From contig JAGWAS010000027.1 of the NCBI GenBank assembly GCA_021296235.1, forward strand, positions 1 to 54,408: DNA of 54,408 bases, read 5' to 3'. The notes under the pieces are model-generated. The model was given only the letters and a program-made list of their open reading frames with translations, did no database searches and was not told the origin of the DNA. Positions 1-8,795 of this stretch are shown here, one piece after another. The stretch's first letter is position 1, and every line of letters begins with the position of its first letter. The DNA is from Paracoccaceae bacterium (lineage in GTDB: Bacteria > Pseudomonadota > Alphaproteobacteria > Rhodobacterales > Rhodobacteraceae). The translations under genes were made by a program, and so were the position numbers.

Positions 1-358
1 GGAGTTGCTGCGATTGCATCTGCCGGTGGGATCGGAACCGCGGTATTGTTTGAACGTCATTGACGGGAAGGGGTTGCACCGTCGGCATTGTTTCCCCAGC
101 TTGAAAATCGGAATTTCTGCTGTTGTGGAATGGCGCTGCGCTTCCCGTTACGCCTGCGCGTGTTTGTTCATTCGGTTGCTTGCGCACACATTGGCATGAT
201 CGGGACATTGGTGAATGAACGCGCCCCGCCATGCCGGGCGCGTCACAATTCCAAAATCCTGACCTTCAGATTTTTCCGATAGTAAAGAACATGGTTTCAC
301 CGGAGTGGTCATCGACGCCGTCATTGTCTGTTGATACCCAGGCAGTGCCGTCGGGCAA
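1..358. repeat. Duplicated block, copy A
   Basis: This stretch aligns with 2868-3229 over nearly its whole length, with scattered substitutions and small indels. Shared runs include GCGATTGCATCTGCCGG, CGTCATTGAC and ATTGGCATGATCGG. The block covers the last ~30 codons of the gene ending at 266 plus the ~265 bases downstream of it. It begins at the window edge, so the true left boundary is not visible. The downstream part has no convincing gene: short ORFs in it change mainly at first and second codon positions between the copies. Confidence 0.8.
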
Positions 359-2434
359 GATCGCAAGCCCTTCGACCTTTTCAAGGACATATCCGCCTGT
401 TGAAAGCAAATCGGGAATGAGATCACGAACCTCCTCCTTGGACACCAAAGGCAGAGTTTCGCCCAGCGGTGCGGGTGCCATGTCAGCGGCCGGAATGCGG
501 TAGATCTTCTTGATTGCCGCTGCGGTGCCGATTTGATTGTCTCGTTCGATCACGTAAACGAAATCGCCATGAGCTGTGATCTCGCTTAAGCCAACCCAGC
601 CAACATCAGCGCTTGCTTTGGGGTAAAGCACCGCACCCCAATCACCTGTTGCGGTGTTGTAGGCAACGAGTTTGACGTGGTCTTGCGGGTCATCCGCCCA
701 CTCCCGCTGGACAGCCATCCAAAGGACATCGCCCATTTTGGTTAATCCCTCGAAACCGAAGCGGCGCTCCACTGCATTCAGTTCTGCCGGCAGGCCGATC
801 TCCTCGACGATTTCACCTCCTGCATCAACCCTGAGGATTGCATGCGGAATCAACCGGTCTGTCCGGCCCTCCGAGGCCACCCAGAAACTGCCGTTCCCGG
901 CAGGAACGATGCCTTCCATGTCGATCTTTTGGGCAGGAAAGCCGCCGCGGGAAACTCGGATGTGGTCGACCATGCGTGCCGGCGACCGCGTCGTGTCGAT
1001 TTTGAATATCGTCGGCTGCAGACCGTAGAAGCTGTCGTTCACTGCCCAAATGTTGCCATCGGTATCGGCTGCCATACCGGAAATTGCACCCCAGCCAACC
1101 GGTGAACCATTCGGTTGAGAAATTCCGGCAGAGGTGAGGTGAGGATAGCTTGCAGGCGCGTCCTGAAGTTCGAAGATCATGACATGCGAGCGCACCCCAC
1201 CATCCTCAATCAGGTCGACCTCATTTGCCGTTACAAGGAGGTTCCGGTCGGGGATGGCCACGAAACCTTCCGGTCCGATGCCCGACGGAAGCAGTTGCAG
1301 AAGTTCAGGGTTTGCAGGATCCGAGGCGTCATAGACACCGACGACAGATCCACGTTCCGAGCCAACGAAGATCAAGGGCCTTTCGCTGAATTGGGCGATC
1401 TCAATCGATTCGGGTTCGACACCCTTGTTGCCCGAACGCCGTTCCGGATAGTGACCAATCTCAGCGACGGCATATTCAAACGAGATTCCGCTGTCATATG
1501 CGATTGTTCCATCCCTGCTGAAGATCGTGAAGCCGCGCGAGCCGCCGTCCATGTCGCCTTCATTGGCAGTAACGATGAAGTTGTCGCCGAGCCATTTCAC
1601 GGCATCGGGCTCGCGCACAACACCGTTCAGAGATCCGTCGAATGTAAGCGCCCGCTCTTCGTCGGTATCCACGGCGGACAGGTTCACGGCACCAGCGGAG
1701 AAATGACCGGCAACTGAGCCGTCGCGGGCAACTATGACCAAGTGATTGTTTTCCTGCAGTGAGACAATGGTTTCACCCCGGCCATTGATGTCAACGAATT
1801 CTGGCTCGGGATCCTCTGGCGAAACTTCGGCAATTCCTGTCAGATTGACGCGGCGAAGCGTATTGCAGTTTGCCATTTCGCCGACAAGGTCGATCATCAC
1901 CAGATCGCCTTCGGGCATCTGACCGGTGCGTCCGTCGCCTGCATCCTCGTTGCGTTCATTTTCAATGGCAATTGAAATGAAACCACCGGTCCCGTCCAAT
2001 GCCACACTGTCCGGCTGCCCGCCAATGTCGCATCGGGATATCTCTGACCCATCATCGATGTTGATGACTGCGAGGTGACCTGATGGTCTCAGGTAGCTTT
2101 CCGAGGTGTTCACGGCCACAAAGGCGTGGCGTCCCGAGACTGCGACCGAAGTTGGTTCACCATCCAGTGTGATAATCCCAAGCGGCAAAGGGTTTCTGGG
2201 ATCAGTAATGTCGATGAGGCCGAGCACCCCGAGCGGACTGTCGGTGTAGACGAGTGTCATTCCGTCTGATGTTGCCGCGATGATCTCCGCCGAAGTTTCC
2301 CGCTTCGTGTCAATACTGTCGGCGATATTGAGAGGTGTTGCGAAGCTGGCGATACGATTGAAGTTCATCTCAGCGTTGGCAGAACCTCCTGCCAAGGCGA
2401 ACGCCGCAGTTGCGGCAAGCACATGATTGTTCAT
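266..2434 (-). CDS. Secreted esterase-like beta-propeller protein (choice-of-anchor I plus phytase-like esterase)
   Basis: The product is 722 residues when started at the ATG at 2434. That start gives a signal peptide (MNNHVLAATAAFALAGGSANA) directly before the mature part; the frame stays open 47 codons further upstream but that segment looks non-coding. Residues ~25-430 are repeated beta-propeller blades resembling the choice-of-anchor I/alkaline-phosphatase-like domain (GPEGFVAIPDRNLLVTANE, GSVVGVYDASDP). Residues ~460-722 resemble the esterase-like activity of phytase domain (VEGLAILPDGTAWVSTDNDG near the C-terminus). It is probably exported to the periplasm or outside the cell. The substrate is unknown; a phosphoesterase or scaffolding role is inferred from the family only. 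A GGAAA stretch precedes the ATG. The 3' end is duplicated at 3137-3229. Confidence 0.8.
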   Translation of the reverse strand: MNNHVLAATAAFALAGGSANAEMNFNRIASFATPLNIADSIDTKRETSAEIIAATSDGMTLVYTDSPLGVLGLIDITDPRNPLPLGIITLDGEPTSVAVSGRHAFVAVNTSESYLRPSGHLAVINIDDGSEISRCDIGGQPDSVALDGTGGFISIAIENERNEDAGDGRTGQMPEGDLVMIDLVGEMANCNTLRRVNLTGIAEVSPEDPEPEFVDINGRGETIVSLQENNHLVIVARDGSVAGHFSAGAVNLSAVDTDEERALTFDGSLNGVVREPDAVKWLGDNFIVTANEGDMDGGSRGFTIFSRDGTIAYDSGISFEYAVAEIGHYPERRSGNKGVEPESIEIAQFSERPLIFVGSERGSVVGVYDASDPANPELLQLLPSGIGPEGFVAIPDRNLLVTANEVDLIEDGGVRSHVMIFELQDAPASYPHLTSAGISQPNGSPVGWGAISGMAADTDGNIWAVNDSFYGLQPTIFKIDTTRSPARMVDHIRVSRGGFPAQKIDMEGIVPAGNGSFWVASEGRTDRLIPHAILRVDAGGEIVEEIGLPAELNAVERRFGFEGLTKMGDVLWMAVQREWADDPQDHVKLVAYNTATGDWGAVLYPKASADVGWVGLSEITAHGDFVYVIERDNQIGTAAAIKKIYRIPAADMAPAPLGETLPLVSKEEVRDLIPDLLSTGGYVLEKVEGLAILPDGTAWVSTDNDGVDDHSGETMFFTIGKI

Positions 2435-2867
2435 TTGGTTTCCAACAAATTGCAATTTCGAAGCTTCTGACCAACAAGGACGAACACCATGTTGCGGCTG
2501 CTTTACCGTTTTGTGAATTTCAACCGTCGAACCGGAAGCAGAAGTTCCGCCCATGGATTGCCGGCATAACTCCACTTGGTCGCACGGCGGAGTTCTGTCG
2601 TGTTGTCCAAGCTGCAGATATCGGACAACGCTTGGATTGAGTGGCCGAGTGCCGCTGTTCCCCGTAGGGAGACTCTGGACCGGCTCGGAATGTTCAGAAT
2701 TTCAGTGAATTCTGATTTGTTGACCATATTGCCGTCCGGAACCAATTTGAACTCGGCTCGACTCTGAACGCGGTAATCTCTTTCATTTTACTACTTCACG
2801 ATGGGTTGGAACGGAACAATCCTGGCCATCTGGTTCTTTCACGAACTGCAATTCCGCAACGGAAACA
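2435..2867. other. Intergenic region upstream of the esterase-like gene
   Basis: No convincing gene is seen; short open frames here are not supported by start signals or recognisable protein sequence. It must hold the promoter for the minus-strand gene starting at 2434. The one clear structure is the inverted repeat at 2602-2629, listed separately. Confidence 0.5.
2602..2629. promoter_or_regulatory. Inverted repeat GTTGTCC-N14-GGACAAC
   Basis: Arms of 7 bp at 2602-2608 and 2623-2629 match perfectly, separated by 14 bases that contain CTGCAG. It lies 168 bases upstream of the start at 2434. The size and spacing suit a dimeric repressor or activator site, but no regulator gene is adjacent. A chance occurrence is possible. 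Confidence 0.25.
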
Positions 2868-3229
2868 TGAAATTGCCGCGATTGCATCTGCCGGAGATAT
2901 CGGAATCGCGGCGTTGTTTGAGCGTCATTGACAGGCAGGGGACACGCTGCCGGCACTGTTTCCCGCTGTTTGTGAAATCGGTGATCTTTATTGTTGTGGA
3001 ACGCCACAACGCTTTCTGCTGCACCTGCACTTAATCGTTCAATCAGCTGCTTGTGTTTGCATTGGCATGATCGGAGCGGACACGATTGGACGTGCCCGCC
3101 TATGCCGGGCGCATCACTGTTTGGAAACCCTGATCTTCAAATTCTTCCGATGGAAAAGAACATCGTTTCATCGGATTGGTCATTGTCGCCGTCATTGCCC
3201 GTTGACACCCAAGCGGTGCCGCTGGGTAA
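2868..3229. repeat. Duplicated block, copy B
   Basis: Diverged second copy of 1-358. It keeps the same order: a non-coding downstream segment, then the 3' end of the esterase-like gene on the minus strand. Similarity stops abruptly at ~3229, where copy A continues into the gene. This shows an old tandem duplication whose second gene has been almost entirely lost. Confidence 0.8.
3137..3229 (-). pseudogene. 3' remnant of a tandem copy of the esterase-like gene
   Basis: Reading the minus strand from 3229 gives 30 codons and a TGA stop: LPSGTAWVSTGNDGDNDQSD, then ETMFFSIGRI. The intact gene ends LPDGTAWVSTDNDGVDDHSG, then ETMFFTIGKI. About three quarters of the residues are identical, and both stop at the same codon. 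Upstream of 3229 the frame no longer matches (the intact gene has KVEGLAI there). Only the last ~4% of the paralogue survives. The rest was probably deleted or replaced by the ATPase gene ending at 3285. Confidence 0.85.
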
Positions 3230-3284
3230 GTTTGGCGTGGTTTGGTGAAGGTGTCGGCAATACGGGAATCCGTTCTTGTATTAC

Positions 3285-4967
3285 CTACCCGTGATCTTGG
3301 CGATATTGCACCAGGGCGACCCGGCCGACCATGGCAACAATTCGAACTGTCGCCTCCTTTCCCTCGGCATCGCTGAGATTCAGGTCCTTACCGAGCGCAA
3401 AGTTCGTCGGCTGCCGTTGTCCGCCGTTGATGGCAATGTTGTCGGCGTAGAGATATGTGCGATCAAGATCGTCCAGGATCGGATTGAGCCGACCTTGCAG
3501 GATGGGCACAAATCCCCGTCCTTTGGGGAAAATGACAGAGCCGCCATTGGGCAGTTCGGTCAATTCGACATTGAACGGTCCATCTGCCGGTTTCCAGTTG
3601 AGTGCCAAGTGTGCGGAGAACCCGCTGGCAGCGGCGAAAACTGTCATCGGCAATTGGGCCGAATGCACACCAAGTATCGCGTTGCCGAATTCATCTGTGA
3701 CCGCATCTTTCCACGTCTTGTTGGGGAACAGTGCGACAACATGGGCTCCGGTTATTGGCCGGCCTGCGGCCTGGACGGTGACGATGCCGCCCGCTGCTTC
3801 CCAGTCGAACTCATGCAATTCTCTCCAGGGGATCAGGCTGTCGATTCCCCGGCGCTGCGGACGGTCGCCACCGTAAACAAGGACAACTGGGAAACGATTG
3901 GTTGATTTAGAAAGGTGCTTTTGGACGCGTTTGGAGCCGTCAAACAGGCTGGATGAAGCTGTTTTGGAGGATTTGGCTTCAACGATCGTGATGCCGGTCG
4001 GACCATCGACGATGAGGTCAACCTCTGCCCCATTACGGTCACGGAAAAACGAGAGGTCTCCGAGTTTGCCCTGATTTGCCCGATGCTTATAGATCTCTGA
4101 AACAACCCAGGTTTCGAAAATCGGGCCCCGAAGCGGATGCGCAAGGAGTTGATCAGGGGAGCGGATGCCCAGCAACCAGCAGACAAGCCCGGTATCGTAG
4201 AAGTGCAGCTTTGGCATCTTCACCAAACGCTTGCGATGGTTTGCACGAAAGGCGGGCAGGCGGAAAGCGATGAAGCTGGTTTCGAGGATGCCCAGCCAAG
4301 CCTTCGCTGTTGGTTGCGAGATGCCGCAATCTTCTGCGAGTGACGAGTGGTTGAGCAACTGCGCTGTTCTGCCCGCACAAAGCGCAACGAAGCGTTGAAA
4401 TGTCGTGAGGTCGCCTACGTTGGTGATCATCCGCACATCTCGGTCGATATAGGTGGCCACGTAGGAGCCGAGCCAGTCTGCGGGCTCCGGGCCTTCATCA
4501 AATATGCGCGGGTAGGAACCGGCAAAGAGTGCTTCTTCGAGGGTCGAGGGATGTCGAGGAAAGCGAACTACCTCGCTTCGCGTCAGCGGAAGGAGATCGA
4601 AGTGCAGCGTTCGTCCGGCCAGCGACTGGTTGACCGATTCAAGCAACGCGAGATTTTGCGAACCCGTGAGAATCCAGCGACCTGGTACCGGGTCGGTGTC
4701 GATTATGCCTTGGAGGTAGGAGAGCAGTTCGGGAGCTCTCTGGACCTCATCAAACACTGCACCTTCCGGAAATTGGGCCAGGAACGCGCGGGGATCTTCA
4801 GTGGCGAAGGCCCGCACATCCGGAGATTCCAGCGTCTCGTACGGATGCTGTGGGAACAGGGCGCGGCACAGTGTTGTTTTGCCGCTTTGCCGAGGTCCAG
4901 TAAGCGTAATCGACGGTGAATTCTGCGCCGCCTTCGTCAGTCTTGGTGCAAGGTCTCGTTCTATCAT
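3285..4967 (-). CDS. AAA_14/DUF4143 ATPase with a fused C-terminal beta-rich domain
   Basis: This 560-residue protein has a Walker A motif GPRQSGKT at residues 24-31, a Walker B-like VFDEVQ near 70-75, a sensor-like ILTGSQN near 98-104, and the DUF4143 region with restriction-endonuclease-like residues (GAEVDLIVDG, IVEAKSS) near 310-335. Family members are usually ~380-430 residues. Here ~160 residues follow: a segment resembling a carboxypeptidase regulatory-like (transthyretin) fold (VTVQAAGRPITGAHVVALFP) and a final region with RTYLYADNIAINGG and VRIVAMVGRVALVQYR. The function is unknown; such ATPases are often discussed as toxin-antitoxin-like or DNA-related. No strong ribosome-binding site precedes the ATG at 4967. 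A perfect inverted repeat lies 24 bases upstream. Confidence 0.75.
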   Translation of the reverse strand: MIERDLAPRLTKAAQNSPSITLTGPRQSGKTTLCRALFPQHPYETLESPDVRAFATEDPRAFLAQFPEGAVFDEVQRAPELLSYLQGIIDTDPVPGRWILTGSQNLALLESVNQSLAGRTLHFDLLPLTRSEVVRFPRHPSTLEEALFAGSYPRIFDEGPEPADWLGSYVATYIDRDVRMITNVGDLTTFQRFVALCAGRTAQLLNHSSLAEDCGISQPTAKAWLGILETSFIAFRLPAFRANHRKRLVKMPKLHFYDTGLVCWLLGIRSPDQLLAHPLRGPIFETWVVSEIYKHRANQGKLGDLSFFRDRNGAEVDLIVDGPTGITIVEAKSSKTASSSLFDGSKRVQKHLSKSTNRFPVVLVYGGDRPQRRGIDSLIPWRELHEFDWEAAGGIVTVQAAGRPITGAHVVALFPNKTWKDAVTDEFGNAILGVHSAQLPMTVFAAASGFSAHLALNWKPADGPFNVELTELPNGGSVIFPKGRGFVPILQGRLNPILDDLDRTYLYADNIAINGGQRQPTNFALGKDLNLSDAEGKEATVRIVAMVGRVALVQYRQDHG

Positions 4968-4990
4968 GACCAGCAGAATAGCAGTGTTTA

Positions 4991-5023
4991 AGGCTAATTC
5001 AAAACACGATTTTGAATTAGCCT
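4991..5023. promoter_or_regulatory. Perfect 14-bp inverted repeat upstream of the ATPase gene
   Basis: The arms AGGCTAATTCAAAA (4991-5004) and TTTTGAATTAGCCT (5010-5023) are fully complementary around a CACGA loop. It sits 24 bases upstream of the ATG at 4967, in the only possible promoter region of that gene. It could be an operator bound by a dimer, possibly autoregulatory, or a bidirectional hairpin. The T-rich run that follows on the plus strand would allow a weak terminator reading rightwards, but no gene ends there on the plus strand. Confidence 0.5.
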
Positions 5024-5253
5024 AATAATTTTCCATTTCTTCATTGATGGCGATTCCAGCGCCACTCATGTCGGAAGTGCTGCCTGCCGGGAATTGTCGG
5101 GCACCGGCAATCACATGGTTCAACCCAACGGAAAGTTGACCTCAATGACTTGGAGAAGCCCCGATTGGCTGCGCGCGTTCCCATCGAATACTGTAGAAGA
5201 TTGATACCGGGCAGGGCGCTGATGCCGGTCCGGAAGCAAGGAGGATTTCAATC

Positions 5254-6117
5254 ATGAACAGAATGACGGCACGGGATTTCGACCAGAAACTTCTCGATCT
5301 TTACGACCACTACGCCCATGGCAGGATAACCAAGCGCGAATTCCTTGGTGGGGTAACCGCGGTCGGCCTTCTTGAAATGTTGAGCCCGGATTATGCCCTT
5401 GCGCAACAGGTGTCCTTCAATGATCCCGACATTGCGGCAGAGTACATGATTTATCCGTCGCCGAATGGGCACGGGGAAGTGCGGGGTTACCTTGTCAAGC
5501 CTGCAGACGCTCCGCCAAAGGTTCCGGCCGTGCTTGTGGTGCACGAAAACAGGGGTTTAAATCCCTATATTGAGGATGTTGCCAGGCGGCTTGCCAAGGC
5601 CGGGTTCATGGCTATGGCACCCGATGGATTGACTTCAGTTGGTGGATATCCCGGCAACGATGCCGATGGACGCGAACTTCAGCGAACGGTGGACAGAACC
5701 AAACTCATGAATGACTTCTTCGCCGGTTTCGAGCATTTGCTGACCCGAAGCGATTCTACCGGAAAGGTCGGCTCCGTGGGTTTCTGCTACGGTGGTGGAG
5801 TGTGCAATGCGCTTGCCGTTGCCTATCCGGAATTGTCGGCATCAGTCCCGTTTTATGGACGGCAGGCAAATGCTGCCGATGTTCCAAAGATTCAGGCCCC
5901 CATCCAGTTGCATTTTGCCGAACTTGATCAACGAATCAACGCCGGTTGGCCTGACTACGAGGCAGCGCTCATCAAACACGGAAAGGTGTATGAGGCACAC
6001 ATCTATCCTGGTGCGAATCACGGTTTCCACAATGATTCGACGCCGCGTTTCGACGAGGCGGCGGCAGAACTTGCGTGGAACCGCACACTGAATTGGTTCA
6101 ATGCCCACCTGGTCTGA
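5254..6117 (+). CDS. Dienelactone hydrolase family protein
   Basis: This 287-residue alpha/beta hydrolase has the cysteine nucleophile of the dienelactone hydrolase family at C178 (GFCYGGG). D225 (FAELDQRI) and H256 (GANHGFH) complete the triad, and E98 (VHENRG) is the helper glutamate. Residues 1-52 form an N-terminal extension with ITKREFLGG and an ALAQ-like cleavage site. This resembles the exported carboxymethylenebutenolidase-like group, although the twin arginine is missing. A GGAGG stretch stands before the ATG at 5254. The true substrate is unknown; only the fold and hydrolase class are secure. It is monocistronic and convergent with the biotin transport genes. Confidence 0.85.
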   Translation: MNRMTARDFDQKLLDLYDHYAHGRITKREFLGGVTAVGLLEMLSPDYALAQQVSFNDPDIAAEYMIYPSPNGHGEVRGYLVKPADAPPKVPAVLVVHENRGLNPYIEDVARRLAKAGFMAMAPDGLTSVGGYPGNDADGRELQRTVDRTKLMNDFFAGFEHLLTRSDSTGKVGSVGFCYGGGVCNALAVAYPELSASVPFYGRQANAADVPKIQAPIQLHFAELDQRINAGWPDYEAALIKHGKVYEAHIYPGANHGFHNDSTPRFDEAAAELAWNRTLNWFNAHLV

Positions 6118-6137
6118 TTTGCACGTCAACTGAAACC

Positions 6138-6157
6138 GCGCCGATTGCGCGCGGCGC
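6138..6157 (+). terminator. Possible terminator after the hydrolase gene
   Basis: Stem GCGCCG (6138-6143) pairs with CGGCGC (6152-6157) around ATTGCGCG, followed by TGCCTTTTGCC. The short T run makes it a weak intrinsic terminator. It lies between convergent genes ending at 6117 and 6217. Confidence 0.4.
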
Positions 6158-6216
6158 TGCCTTTTGCCCAACGGCGTGCACCCGATTTGGTGCCGCCGGA
6201 TTGGGATTGGTGTGAT

Positions 6217-6762
6217 CTATTGCCGCGACAGCAGGCTGTCAGGTCGCGATCGGTCTATCCCCGCAGTAATAAATCCGGCAAGAACCGCTTTGACGACATC
6301 GCCCGGCACGAATGGAAGGCCCAGCATTGCGGCTTCCGGCAGTGATCGACCCAAGGTTATCGACATTCCGATGACACCAGGAACAAAAAGAACCAGAACA
6401 CCTCCTGCCAAGGCTGCAACAAAGGCCGCCAAAAATACAGAGGATGGGCGCCAAATTTCCATGATATAGCCTGTAGCCGCCGCTGCGATCGGAAACCCGA
6501 TCAAATAGCCGACGGAAGGCGAAACAAAAACGCCCAGGCCGCCCCTGCCGCCGGCAAGCAGCGGTAGGCCGAGCGCAACCAGAAACAAAAACAACAGGAC
6601 GGCCAATGCACCTCGGCGTGCACCCAGGACAGTCCCGCAGAGCATGATGCCAAGGCTCTGCGCCGTAATCGGAACCCCGAAACCAAGCGTCAGCTTTGGC
6701 ATCAGGCCCAGGGCGGCAATCAGTGCAGCAAAAATGGCAATCATCACTAGGTTACGTTCCAT
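6217..6762 (-). CDS. bioY: BioY, biotin ECF transporter substrate-binding subunit
   Basis: This 181-residue integral membrane protein has about six hydrophobic segments. It carries the typical BioY N-terminal pattern (PITAQSLGIMLCGTVLGARRG) and the later GGRGGLGVF and GYLIGFPIAA segments. It binds biotin in the inner membrane as the S component of an energy-coupling-factor transporter. Its start overlaps the end of bioN by 16 bases, so the three genes bioM-bioN-bioY form one minus-strand operon. The length is normal for the family. Confidence 0.93.
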   Translation of the reverse strand: MERNLVMIAIFAALIAALGLMPKLTLGFGVPITAQSLGIMLCGTVLGARRGALAVLLFLFLVALGLPLLAGGRGGLGVFVSPSVGYLIGFPIAAAATGYIMEIWRPSSVFLAAFVAALAGGVLVLFVPGVIGMSITLGRSLPEAAMLGLPFVPGDVVKAVLAGFITAGIDRSRPDSLLSRQ

Positions 6763-7388
6763 CTCGACCTTCCATTTTGGTTCTGGATTCCGCCGCGGGC
6801 CCTCAGCGCCTCTGCGACATGTTCTGCATCATCAAGGGCAATTGCAGTAAGTGGAACGACAATTCGCCAGCTTGGCCTTCTAGGCGACCTGCTCCTCCAA
6901 CTCTCCAACAACAGCGCCGCATTCTTTGCAAGAACCGGCGTGAATCGGACCACCAGTGCCAATGCGACCCCAACTCCCTTACTGTTGACGCCGAATCTTC
7001 GGAACGGATGCGAAAGCCGTTCGGCAATGGCAACAAGATCGTCGAGGCGGGTGGTCATGGTAACCAAGTTGGCAAGTGCGACCGCGGAAAGGAGCCTAAA
7101 CCCAACCGCGAATCCCTCAGCATACTCGCGGATTACGATGTGCCAAATGGTAACAACGGCCAAGAAAAGCCAGATCGGCGCAAGGCGCCTCAGACCGAGT
7201 AGAAAAAACCCATATCCCGGAACCAGATACAGAACGACAACCAGCAAGAGGGCCACTGCAAGAATAAACGGATCGCCGGTCAGGAAGATGGCGAATGTAA
7301 ATCCGCAAAGGAAAGCAAACTTAATCGCCGGTCGAATGGGGTGATAGGGTGTCTTGATTGGTGAGGTCAGTGAAAGCATCAAGATCAC
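6747..7388 (-). CDS. bioN: BioN, biotin ECF transporter transmembrane (T) subunit
   Basis: A 213-residue membrane protein of the EcfT/CbiQ family. Hydrophobic segments span roughly residues 25-115, and the coupling-helix signature ALRARGG lies near residues 193-199. It links the ATPase BioM to BioY. The start at 7388 (alternative ATG at 7379) lies inside the 3' end of bioM, an overlap of about 60-68 bases. That is long for an operon junction and suggests translational coupling. Confidence 0.88.
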   Translation of the reverse strand: MILMLSLTSPIKTPYHPIRPAIKFAFLCGFTFAIFLTGDPFILAVALLLVVVLYLVPGYGFFLLGLRRLAPIWLFLAVVTIWHIVIREYAEGFAVGFRLLSAVALANLVTMTTRLDDLVAIAERLSHPFRRFGVNSKGVGVALALVVRFTPVLAKNAALLLESWRSRSPRRPSWRIVVPLTAIALDDAEHVAEALRARGGIQNQNGRSRWNVT

Positions 7389-8172
7389 TCAATCTGTCGA
7401 TTTCTGCCGAAAACTCATCAAGCACAGATCCCGCGGGACCATCCTTCCTGATGTGACCCCGATCAATCCAAATTACCCGCTCGAATGCCTCCAGATACTG
7501 CAGGTCATGTGTGATTAGCAACTGCGAAACCTCCAACCTGTCCAACTGACGATGCAATTGGCGGACCGTGGGCATGTCAGGTCCGGAAAAGGGTTCATCA
7601 AGCACCAGAAGGGATGGACGCATCGCCATGACAGCCATGATGCAAACCAGATGCCTTTGGCCCTGTGACAAGGTCTGAATTGCCCGCTCGGCCCAATCTG
7701 CCCTGCCGAATTCATCCAGAATCTCCAGTGCCCTGCCGTTGGCCTCCGATTGCCGGAGTCCCTTCTGGGTCAATCCAAAAGCGATTTCTTCCTGAACCGT
7801 CGGGAAGATGATCTGGTGATCGGGATTTTGAAAAACCATGCCGACCAGTTCCAGCGCCGATCTGCGATCTTCTGTGACATTTGAACCGTTTATGACTACC
7901 CGTCCGCCGGTCGGTTTGATCAAGCCACAGACCAGCCGAGCCAACGTGGTTTTTCCCGATCCGTTGAGTCCCACGATTCCAACCCGTCGCTCCCTGAACT
8001 GAAACGAGATGCGATCGATTATGGGAGTTCCGTCCTTTCCATACGACACGTTCTCGAATTCCACGCATGCGGAATCGGGCACAGTCGATGCCTTGCGGTC
8101 CGGAACCCTGCCGCCAGACATTTCAGTGGCACTCGTGCGGATTGTCAATGATACGAGCTTGTTGCATTTCAA
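7321..8172 (-). CDS. bioM: BioM, biotin ECF transporter ATP-binding subunit
   Basis: This 283-residue ABC ATPase has Walker A GLNGSGKTT at residues 68-76, Q-loop FQNPDHQ at 114-120, signature LSQGQ at 168-172 and Walker B LLVLDEP at 188-194. FQNPDxQ is characteristic of ECF-type ATPases. It powers biotin uptake with BioN and BioY encoded directly downstream. The ~35 residues before the ABC domain are variable, and an internal ATG at 8121 is a possible shorter start; neither start has a clear ribosome-binding site. Confidence 0.9.
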   Translation of the reverse strand: MKCNKLVSLTIRTSATEMSGGRVPDRKASTVPDSACVEFENVSYGKDGTPIIDRISFQFRERRVGIVGLNGSGKTTLARLVCGLIKPTGGRVVINGSNVTEDRRSALELVGMVFQNPDHQIIFPTVQEEIAFGLTQKGLRQSEANGRALEILDEFGRADWAERAIQTLSQGQRHLVCIMAVMAMRPSLLVLDEPFSGPDMPTVRQLHRQLDRLEVSQLLITHDLQYLEAFERVIWIDRGHIRKDGPAGSVLDEFSAEIDRLSDLDAFTDLTNQDTLSPHSTGD

Positions 8173-8795
8173 ACCAGTGCTGTTGCCTAAACCTCAATAT
8201 TGATGTCGATCACAAGAGCGCGCTCAATTGTGAACCGGCTTGGTCACACTCGGGAGAGTTGCTCCTCACGGGCCGCATTCAATGCCGGAAACCTATTCTG
8301 CCCTGAAGCAAAACCTTCGTCTTGATCACTTCTCCATTGAGCCGCCTGCCTTTTCCAGCCTTGTCTGACTTCAATTTCCCCAACGATTCTGCCTTTGGCA
8401 ACACTCAGATCCACCCCGGGACAGAAACCCGCCCGCTTGACATCAATGCCGGGAACAAGGGAATGCAGGATTAGGTTCCCGTAGCTTCCTTGTCGAACAT
8501 TTGGTAGTCCTTTCTCAGGATGCCCGGATTAATGCAACTTCATGAATCGTCTGGCCTGCAATGGAAAGGCAACGCCGTTGCGGTGGAGCTGTTCAGGAAC
8601 TTTTCCGCATGAGCTTGAAGCAAAGCTGATCGCAGGTGCCGCAAACGTTGTGCTGCTGCGGGGGTGCCGATGACACTTTCCGTCGCACCGGGAATGCAGG
8701 ATTGATTTCTGCCGCCGGCAACGGTCGAATTGGACAATTTCATGCATTCGGGCTACCAACCGGCCCGAAACCGATTTTGGAGAACGGAACCGGCA
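8173..8795. other. Intergenic region between bioM and glcD with a possible decayed ORF
   Basis: This divergent region must hold promoters for both operons. On the minus strand from ~8505 to ~8245 a frame reads QGSYGNLILHSLVPGIDVKR, then AGFCPGVDLSVAKGRIVGEI. It looks protein-like but has no start of its own. A well-placed AGAAAGGA before an ATG near 8500 opens a frame that stops after nine codons, so a frameshift could separate them. I do not recognise the protein. Near 8728-8739 the partial palindrome AATTG-GA-CAATT could be an operator for glcDEF. Confidence 0.4.
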
